In this document: in pieces, positions 6,084-11,590 of the stretch
Numbering within the stretch: the stretch's first letter is position 1
Layout: every line of letters begins with the position of its first letter
NCBI GenBank assembly: GCA_031286975.1
Contig: JAITTM010000041.1
Coordinates: 1-11,590 of the forward strand
From: Coriobacteriales bacterium
GTDB lineage: Bacteria > Actinomycetota > Coriobacteriia > Coriobacteriales > UBA8131
Direction: 5' to 3'
DNA length: 11,590 nt
Translations under genes and position numbers: made by a program
Notes under the pieces: generated by a model
The model's input: only the letters and a program-made list of their open reading frames with translations
Told to the model about the DNA's origin: nothing
Databases searched by the model: none

Positions 6084-8657
6084 TCAGCCGCGGATCTCTG
6101 CCCCAACGGCACCGGACAGCTTGCGGAGCACCTTCTGGTGCAGGCTGTCGACCTCCTCGGAGGTGAGGGTGCGATCCGCGGCACGATAGGTCAACGTGAG
6201 AGCCAGCGACTTTTTGCCCGCCCCGATTTTCTCCGCATCGCGATAGACGTCGAAGAGACGCACGCTGTCCAGGAGGTTGCCAGCCGCAGAGGTGATGACC
6301 TGCTCGATTGATACGGCGCTCACAGATTCGTCAACCACGACTGCCACATCAAGATCGATCGCCGGATACTGGGGCACGTCCTTGTAGGGACGGGCCGGTT
6401 GTGCGGCGGCAAGTAGCGCCTTGACCTCGAGCTCGAAAGCGACCACGGGTGCCGTGGCCTCAAAGGCGGTGCAGGCCGAGGGGTGCAGCTCGCCTATCCA
6501 GCCAAGTTGCTGAGAGCCTGCCATCACGGCGGCGGCACGCCCCGGTTGAAGCCAGGGGGCAGCCTGCGCGTCGAGCGCCTTGAAGCGGATCTTTGATATG
6601 TTGAGTTCGCGGAGCAGGGCTTCGACCACACCTTTGCCGTCAAAGAAATCAAGGGCTGTGGCAACGGTATTCCAGCCAGCATCAAACCACGTGCCCGCCA
6701 ATACGCCGGCAACCAACTGGCGCTCCTTGGGCTGCTTGCGCCCCTCGGCGGCAAAGAACACCGTGCCCAGCTCGTAGAGATGCACGTTAGCGACACCGTG
6801 GTTCTGGTTATAGGCAACGGAGCGCAAAAGCCCCGGCAGGATGCTGCGGCGCATGACGCTCTGCTCGCTGTTCATGGGATTGATGAGTTCGACCGCTTGC
6901 TGCCGCTCGTCAAAGGGCATCTTCAGGATGTCGTTGTCACCCGGCGCTCCAAAGGCGTAGGTCATCGTCTGGTTGAGCCCACTGGCGCGCAGCGCCGCGC
7001 CTATCTGAGTGACGCGCTGCTGCTCACGCGTGCGCTCGCCGATGCGCCCACGCCCCCCCGGCAGCGTAGCGGGGATGCGCTCCATGCCCCAGATACGCAG
7101 AACCTCCTCATACAGATCGACCTCGCGCGTGAGATCAGGGCGGTACGTGGGAGGGGTTACGGAGAGAACCGTGTGGTCCAAAGCGAGATACTCGTCAGGG
7201 CGCAGAACCGCGGGATCCATGATTGCGGTCGCATCAGTCTGGCGAGGTTCTTCGCTTTGCTCAGGATGGCATGCCTGTATGGCAACCTCACAACCGAGGC
7301 TCACCAAGATGGTGGTGATATCATCGACGGGGATGGGAGCACCGATGAAACCCTGAAAGCGGCTGACCCTGAAGCTGAGCTCCTTTGGCACCACAGGCGC
7401 CGGGTACACGTCCACCACGCCCTCGCAGACCTCGCCGCCGGCAACCTCCACCATCAGGGCGGCGGCGCGCGCGCTGAACGATTCACAGGTCGCCCCATCG
7501 ACACCGCGCTCGTAGCGTGCAGAAGCCTCGGAGAAAAGCTGCAACTTGCGACTCGTGCGGCTGGTATGGGCTGATGAGAAGGTCGCGGCTTCGAGCAGGA
7601 TATCCACGGTTGTCTCCGTGACCTCTGAATGCAGACCGCCCATCACTCCCGCGAGTGCGATGGTGCTGCCTGCACCAGCAGCGGCATTGCCGTCGACGAT
7701 CACGCTGATATCAGGGTCGAGCGTGCGCTTGATGCCGTCAAGGGTCGTGAACTCCTCGCCGCAAGCGGCGGCGCGCACGACGATATGCGCCGTGCCAGCC
7801 GCATCCTTGGTGAGCGTATCGAGGTCAAAGGCGTGGAGCGGCTGCCCCAGCTCAAACATGATGTAGTTGGTCACGTCAACGATGTTGTTGATGGAGCGGG
7901 CACCGGCTGCCGTGACCCGCTCGACCAACCAGGCGGGTGAGGGGCCCACGCGCACGCCCTTGATGATGCGCGCCGTATACCGCGGGCAACGCTCGGGGTC
8001 ATCGATGCTGACGCGCACCAGATTGCTGGCGGGCTGGCCCACCGCTGCCAAGGCTGCCTCGCGACCCAACGTGTAGGGCTTGTTGTAGACGGCACCCACC
8101 TCGCGGGCGATGCCCAGCATGCTCATGCAGTCGGGGCGGTTGGGCGTGATCTCAAGCTCGATGACGGTGTCGCCCTGCTCAAGATACTGCGCGATGGGCA
8201 CCCCCACCGGGGCGTCTGGCGAGAGGATGAGCAGACCGGCATGGTCTTCTCCCAAACCGAGTTCACGAGCGCTGCAGTTCATACCGCGCGACTCGACGCC
8301 ACGCAGCTTGGCCTTTTTTATCTCGATGCCGTTTGGCATGATGGTGCCCAGCAGCGCAACGGGGATCTTGTCACCCGCCACGAAGTTCTGTGCGCCACAG
8401 ACGATCTGCAGCGGAGCAGGGCTGCCGTCTTCGCCCACGTTGTGCGCACCCACATCGACGGTGGTCACCCACAACGAATCCGCGTTGGGGTGCGCCTCGC
8501 GCGTGAGGATATGCCCCACCACGATGCCGTCGAGCTGGGCGCCTGTGGTCTGCACGTTCTCAACGGCGGTTCCCGTGAGGTCGAGTGCATTGGTGAACGC
8601 CGCGATGTCGGTAGGGATATCGACCATTGTCTTGAGCCATTTGCAGGATACTTTCAT
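6084..8657 (-). CDS. pheT: Phenylalanyl-tRNA synthetase beta subunit
   Basis: This 857-residue protein is the tRNA-binding and editing subunit of the cytoplasmic PheRS alpha2beta2 enzyme. Domains in order are: N-terminal MKVSCKWL helix; EMAP/OB-type tRNA-binding domain (about 40-155) with HPNADSLWVTTVDVG; B3/4 editing domain (about 215-400) with NNIVDVTNYIMFELGQPLHAFD; B5 domain (about 415-525) with TPPTYRPDLTREVDLYEEVLRI; a catalytic-like core with AFGAPGDN, NPMNSEQSVMRRSILPGLL and HLYELGTVF; and a C-terminal FDX-ACB domain (about 755-857) starting near RPYKDVPQYPAIDLDVAVVV. The start is 12 bases after the pheS stop, with AGGAG nine bases ahead. Within B5 an insertion of roughly 30-36 residues (about 462-497) comes from a dispersed repeat and explains part of the greater length. 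The frame stays intact and all other signatures are present, so the gene should be functional. Confidence 0.97.
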   Translation of the reverse strand: MKVSCKWLKTMVDIPTDIAAFTNALDLTGTAVENVQTTGAQLDGIVVGHILTREAHPNADSLWVTTVDVGAHNVGEDGSPAPLQIVCGAQNFVAGDKIPVALLGTIMPNGIEIKKAKLRGVESRGMNCSARELGLGEDHAGLLILSPDAPVGVPIAQYLEQGDTVIELEITPNRPDCMSMLGIAREVGAVYNKPYTLGREAALAAVGQPASNLVRVSIDDPERCPRYTARIIKGVRVGPSPAWLVERVTAAGARSINNIVDVTNYIMFELGQPLHAFDLDTLTKDAAGTAHIVVRAAACGEEFTTLDGIKRTLDPDISVIVDGNAAAGAGSTIALAGVMGGLHSEVTETTVDILLEAATFSSAHTSRTSRKLQLFSEASARYERGVDGATCESFSARAAALMVEVAGGEVCEGVVDVYPAPVVPKELSFRVSRFQGFIGAPIPVDDITTILVSLGCEVAIQACHPEQSEEPRQTDATAIMDPAVLRPDEYLALDHTVLSVTPPTYRPDLTREVDLYEEVLRIWGMERIPATLPGGRGRIGERTREQQRVTQIGAALRASGLNQTMTYAFGAPGDNDILKMPFDERQQAVELINPMNSEQSVMRRSILPGLLRSVAYNQNHGVANVHLYELGTVFFAAEGRKQPKERQLVAGVLAGTWFDAGWNTVATALDFFDGKGVVEALLRELNISKIRFKALDAQAAPWLQPGRAAAVMAGSQQLGWIGELHPSACTAFEATAPVVAFELEVKALLAAAQPARPYKDVPQYPAIDLDVAVVVDESVSAVSIEQVITSAAGNLLDSVRLFDVYRDAEKIGAGKKSLALTLTYRAADRTLTSEEVDSLHQKVLRKLSGAVGAEIRG
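7167..7274 (-). repeat. Dispersed-repeat-derived insertion inside pheT
   Basis: On the - strand the segment starts with CATCCTGAGCAAAGCGAAG (7268-7250). This matches the widespread CATCCTGAGCGAAGCGAAG repeat core, which is recognised in translation as HPEQSEEP or HPERSEES. It lies between GCEVAIQ and LSVTPPTYRPDL, where PheT of other bacteria has only a few residues. The outer limit near 7167 is estimated from where normal PheT sequence resumes. Confidence 0.65.
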
Positions 8658-8669
8658 GGGGTGTTTCTC

Positions 8670-9731
8670 CTAGAACTGTCTGAGGAAGCGCATGTCGCCC
8701 TCCAGCAGCATGCGCAGGTCGGGGACGTTGTATTTGAGGCAGGCGACGCGCTCGACGCCCACACCAAAGGCAAAACCGCTGTATCGCTCGGGGTCGATGC
8801 CCACGTAGCCATAGACATTGGGATCCACCATGCCGCAGCCTAGGATCTCGAGCCAACCGGTGCCCTTGCAAAAGCGGCAGCCCGCGCCACCACAGATGCC
8901 ACAGCTCACGTCAACCTCGGCGCTGGGCTCCGTAAAGGGAAAGAAATGCGGACGGAAGCGCGTCTTGCGGTCGGGCCCGAATATCTGCTTGCAAAAGTAA
9001 TCCAGGGTGCCTTTGAGGTCGCCAAAAGTGATGCCCTTGTCAACCACCAGGCCCTCTATCTGCGTGAACTGCGGCAGATGTGAGGGATCGGCAGTGTCAC
9101 GTCGGTACACGCGCCCCGGTGCCAGTATGTAGATGGGCAGCTCCTGATCCTCCATGGTGTGCACCTGCACGCCACTGGTCTGCGTGCGCAGGAGCACGTC
9201 GCTCTCGCCTTGCACCGCCGCCTCGTCGCCGGAGCGATCAACCACGTAAAAGGTGTCCTGCAGGCCACGCGAGGGGTGGTCGGGTGGCGCGTTGAGCGCC
9301 GTGAAGTTGTAGTAGTCGGTCTCGATCTCAGTGCCGTCGACCACGCGATAGCCGATGCCGCGAAAGACCTCCACTATCTCGTCGGTCAGGCGGCTGATAA
9401 GGTGCTGGGTGCCAATGGGGTGCGCCCGCCCTGGCAGCGTCACGTCAACCGCGTCTGCCGTGATGCGCGCGTCCAGCTCGGCCTGCGCGAGCAACTGCTG
9501 GCGCTTTGTCAGCGCGGCCTCGATGGCATCGCGTGTTGTATTGACGGCGGCGCCCACCTGCGCGCGCTCCTCCGGAGGCACGGCCCCCATGCCGCGCAGC
9601 AGCGCTGTGAGCGAGCCCTTCTTGCCCAGCACGCTCACGCGTACCTGCTCAAGTGCCGCCGTATCCGCGGCGGCCTCGATACGCGCCAGCGCCGTTGCCT
9701 GCTGCTCGCCAATGGATTCAAGTAGTGACAT
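8670..9731 (-). CDS. pheS: Phenylalanyl-tRNA synthetase alpha subunit
   Basis: This 353-residue protein is the catalytic subunit of PheRS, a class II synthetase that charges tRNA-Phe. An N-terminal helical region (about 1-90) forms the coiled-coil arm. The class II core follows with DHPSRGLQDTFY (151-162), motif 2 around APGRVYRRDTADPSHLPQFTQIEG (204-227), and motif 3 GFAFGVGVERVACLKY (319-334). C277, C280, C285 and C288 form a CxxCx4CxxC knuckle, also known in Bacillus-type PheS and probably a zinc site. The frame opens 9 codons earlier at 9758, but the ATG at 9731 has GGAGAGGA (9737-9744) five bases ahead and gives the usual N-terminus. The TAG stop is joined to the pheT Shine-Dalgarno (TAGGAG). 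The 40-base leader is too short for a T-box riboswitch. Confidence 0.97.
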   Translation of the reverse strand: MSLLESIGEQQATALARIEAAADTAALEQVRVSVLGKKGSLTALLRGMGAVPPEERAQVGAAVNTTRDAIEAALTKRQQLLAQAELDARITADAVDVTLPGRAHPIGTQHLISRLTDEIVEVFRGIGYRVVDGTEIETDYYNFTALNAPPDHPSRGLQDTFYVVDRSGDEAAVQGESDVLLRTQTSGVQVHTMEDQELPIYILAPGRVYRRDTADPSHLPQFTQIEGLVVDKGITFGDLKGTLDYFCKQIFGPDRKTRFRPHFFPFTEPSAEVDVSCGICGGAGCRFCKGTGWLEILGCGMVDPNVYGYVGIDPERYSGFAFGVGVERVACLKYNVPDLRMLLEGDMRFLRQF

Positions 9732-9766
9732 ACCGGTCCTCTCCACAAAAAAATCCATGGTACCAC

Positions 9767-9803
9767 AAACAACGACCCCCCATGCCTGCGCATGAGGGGT
9801 CGT
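9767..9803 (-). terminator. Hairpin terminator of amtB-glnK
   Basis: ACGACCCC (9772-9779) pairs perfectly with GGGGTCGT (9796-9803). After one C/A mismatch, CATGC (9781-9785) pairs with GCATG (9790-9794), leaving a CTGC loop. On the - strand the hairpin is followed by TTGTTTGTGG, a moderate U-rich tail. It lies 33 bases past the glnK stop and upstream of pheS, so it fits termination of the nitrogen operon and separation from pheST. Confidence 0.75.
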
Positions 9804-9835
9804 GCGTTTGCCATCGAATGAAATCCGGCGACGCC

Positions 9836-10174
9836 CTAGATGGCGATCTCTCCGGCCTCGCCTGTCCTGATGCGGATGACCTCCTCAACCGGAAGGACGA
9901 ATATCTTGCCGTCGCCCACCTGGTCGGTCTTGGCCGTTGCGATGATCAGCTCGACGGTCTCTTTGACCTTTGCGTCGCTCACCACCACCTCGAACTTGAT
10001 CTTGGGCAGCATGTTGATGATGACCTCGCTGCCACGATAGTACTCCTTCCATCCACGTTGGTTACCGCAACCGTGCACCTCGCTGATGGTCAGGCCTTTG
10101 ACGTCTGCCCTGAGAAACGCCTCCTTGAGCGGCTCGAGCTTTGCCGGACGAACAATCGCTTCGATCTTCTTCAT
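9836..10174 (-). CDS. glnK: Nitrogen regulatory protein P-II (GlnK type)
   Basis: This 112-residue protein has the full PII length, starting MKKIEAIVRP. PII trimers sense 2-oxoglutarate and ATP/ADP and block the ammonium channel when nitrogen is plentiful. The T-loop region is GCGNQRGWKEYYRGSEV (35-51). The B-loop region is VGDGKIFVLPVEEVIRIRTGE. Position 51, the Tyr that GlnD or GlnE modifies in proteobacteria and many actinobacteria, is Val here; Tyr46 is kept. Covalent control at Tyr51 is therefore not possible, and control would be by ligand binding alone. The gene lies 17 bases after amtB with an AAGGGGG Shine-Dalgarno, the classical glnK-amtB pairing but with amtB first. The symbol glnB would be equally defensible by sequence; the amtB neighbour favours glnK. 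Confidence 0.94.
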   Translation of the reverse strand: MKKIEAIVRPAKLEPLKEAFLRADVKGLTISEVHGCGNQRGWKEYYRGSEVIINMLPKIKFEVVVSDAKVKETVELIIATAKTDQVGDGKIFVLPVEEVIRIRTGEAGEIAI

Positions 10175-10191
10175 CGTTATTCCCCCTTTCT

Positions 10192-11478
10192 TTAGTCGAG
10201 GCCGTTGTAGGCGGGATATGCGGACTCGCCGTGCAGAACCGCGTCAAGACCCTCGGATTCAACCTCTTCACTCACCCTGAGCGAACCCTTGAAGATGGCC
10301 TTCAACACAAAGCCGATTATGAGGGTAGCTACCGTGACAAACACGATGGTGACGAGAATACCGAGGATCTGTGCGATGAGAAGGTTGGGGTTGCCGGTAT
10401 ACAGCAGGCCGCCCGCCACTTCGGGGAACGCCGCGCTTTTCCAGCACAGCTCCGGCACACAGAACAGACCCGTGAGGATACCGCCGGTGGTTCCGCCGAT
10501 GGCATGGCAACCAAAGGCGTCAAGCGCATCGTCGTAGCCGATCTTCGCCTTGATGAAGCTGATGGCAAAGTAGCAGATGGGCGAGACGATGAAGCCCATG
10601 ATGATGGCTGCCCAAGGCTCGACAAAACCAGCAGCGGGCGTGATGACCACCAAGCCGGCGACAAGACCGGTTGCGGCACCAACAAGCGTAGGCTTGCCCA
10701 CCTTGATGCGCTCGACGATGGTCCACGAAAGCAGGGCTGCCGCAGAGGCCGCCACCGTGTTGAGAATCGCCAAAGCAGCAACACCGTTAGCCGCGAAGGC
10801 GGAGCCGCCGTTGAAGCCAAACCAGCCAAACCACAGCAGAGCGGCACCCAGCACCACAAAGGGAACGTTGTGTGGGCGATAACTCATGAGCCCGTAGCCC
10901 TTGCGCTTGCCGAGTACCAAGCAGAGGACAAGACCGGTCAAGCCGGAACTGATGTGCACGACGTCACCACCGGCAAAGTCTATTGCCCCGATGATGTCTC
11001 CGATGAGGCTGCCCTCGGCACCCCAAACCATGTGAGCAAGTGGCGCGTAGACGAGCAGAACCCAGATGGCCACAAAGGCAACGAGCGCCCCGAACTTCAT
11101 GCGCCCGGCAACGGAGCCGGTGATGATGGCCGTGGTGATCATCGCAAAGGCTGCCTGATAGGCAACGGAGCCAAGATCGGGCCACAAGTTCTCGGTATCC
11201 TTAGCCTCCGCGAGCATCTCCTGCACCTGCCCACTGAGCGCCAATTTGTCAAAACCGCCAAAGAACGGAATCGAGCCATCGCCACCATAGGCGAATGACT
11301 GCCCGGCAAGCACCCAGACAACTCCGACGACACCCAGAACAATCAGCGACATGAACATCGTGTTGACGACATTCTTGCGACGAGCGAGACCGCCATAAAA
11401 AAAGGCAAGTCCGGGAGTCATCAGGAGTACCAGCATTACGCACACGAGCATGAATGCGGAAGTTCCTGTGTCCAGCAT
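10192..11478 (-). CDS. amtB: Ammonium transporter (Amt/MEP/Rh family)
   Basis: From the ATG at 11478 the protein has 428 residues and begins MLDTGTSAFMLVC, close in length to Bacillus NrgA. It is a trimeric membrane channel for ammonium with about 11 transmembrane helices, seen as successive hydrophobic stretches. Signatures include MTPGLAFFYGGLARRKNVVN, the first pore histidine H175 (DVVHISSG) and the second, H325 (AFGCHAIGG). The C-terminal EGLDAVLHGESAYP is the conserved cytoplasmic tail that contacts the channel and PII. The frame is open to an ATG at 11535, which has a weaker GAGG and would add a charged 19-residue leader; the AGGAGGAG at 11488-11495 supports the inner start. glnK follows after 17 bases, so both act together. 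Confidence 0.95.
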   Translation of the reverse strand: MLDTGTSAFMLVCVMLVLLMTPGLAFFYGGLARRKNVVNTMFMSLIVLGVVGVVWVLAGQSFAYGGDGSIPFFGGFDKLALSGQVQEMLAEAKDTENLWPDLGSVAYQAAFAMITTAIITGSVAGRMKFGALVAFVAIWVLLVYAPLAHMVWGAEGSLIGDIIGAIDFAGGDVVHISSGLTGLVLCLVLGKRKGYGLMSYRPHNVPFVVLGAALLWFGWFGFNGGSAFAANGVAALAILNTVAASAAALLSWTIVERIKVGKPTLVGAATGLVAGLVVITPAAGFVEPWAAIIMGFIVSPICYFAISFIKAKIGYDDALDAFGCHAIGGTTGGILTGLFCVPELCWKSAAFPEVAGGLLYTGNPNLLIAQILGILVTIVFVTVATLIIGFVLKAIFKGSLRVSEEVESEGLDAVLHGESAYPAYNGLD

Positions 11479-11487
11479 AGTCTTCAT

Positions 11488-11495
11488 CTCCTCCT
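11488..11495 (-). promoter_or_regulatory. Shine-Dalgarno deciding the amtB start
   Basis: AGGAGGAG on the - strand lies 9 bases before the ATG at 11478. It directly abuts another in-frame ATG at 11487, too close for use. No clear promoter is recognisable in the remaining bases to the right edge (11536-11590). Confidence 0.5.
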
Positions 11496-11590
11496 GCTTT
11501 GCCTGCGACATCATTGTCGCGGGTACGATCCTCATGACCGTACCTCAAACACTATGCCGAGAAGAAAACAGGGCATCAAGAGGATTGAGA

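Noticed and set aside
9732..9771. T-box riboswitch upstream of pheST
   Set aside because: The leader between the glnK terminator and the pheS start is only about 40 bases, too short for a T-box, and no specifier or T-box motif is seen.
10141..11298. Long + strand open frame of 385 codons
   Set aside because: It lies fully opposite amtB, is rich in charged residues typical of antisense frames in GC-rich genes, and has no family signature.

Overview
The window looks like a piece of chromosome from a high-GC actinobacterium. Gene content (pheST, leuCD, amtB-glnK), the XRE regulator type and the short archaeal/anaerobe-type LeuC suggest an anaerobic lineage such as Coriobacteriia; this placement is an inference. 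Coding density is very high and no stretch over 300 bases lacks a gene.

Layout. On the + strand at the left edge lie the tail of a small Cro/C1-type regulator (1-155) and a cobalamin-binding-domain radical SAM protein (185-1651). Everything else is on the - strand. Reading in the direction of transcription (right to left): amtB (11478-10192) and glnK/PII (10174-9836), closed by a strong hairpin; pheS (9731-8670) and pheT (8657-6084); a class II glutamine amidotransferase (6002-5211) almost abutting a glutamate-cysteine-ligase-like gene (5208-3823); then leuC (3615-2350) and leuD (2340-1846).

Two different, nearly fully palindromic non-coding elements of about 160 bp bracket leuCD. One (3645-3805) has TTAG direct repeats on both sides and sits between the ligase gene and leuC. 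The other (1689-1845) has CTAG on both sides, and the leuD stop codon lies inside one CTAG copy. Both look like MITEs, probably mobilised by IS5-type transposases that duplicate YTAR targets.

How the genes work together. AmtB and PII form the usual ammonium uptake and nitrogen-sensing pair. PheS and PheT form phenylalanyl-tRNA synthetase. LeuC and LeuD form isopropylmalate isomerase for leucine synthesis. The amidotransferase/ligase pair recalls EgtC/EgtA or Dug3/Gsh1 chemistry on gamma-glutamyl compounds, but no other thiol-pathway gene is present here.

Most notable: the amidotransferase has no canonical start codon upstream of its catalytic Cys, only an ATC placed correctly behind a strong Shine-Dalgarno, and its oxyanion-hole Asn is replaced by Lys. 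pheT carries an in-frame insertion derived from a dispersed repeat. No clearly new defence or mobile system is visible.
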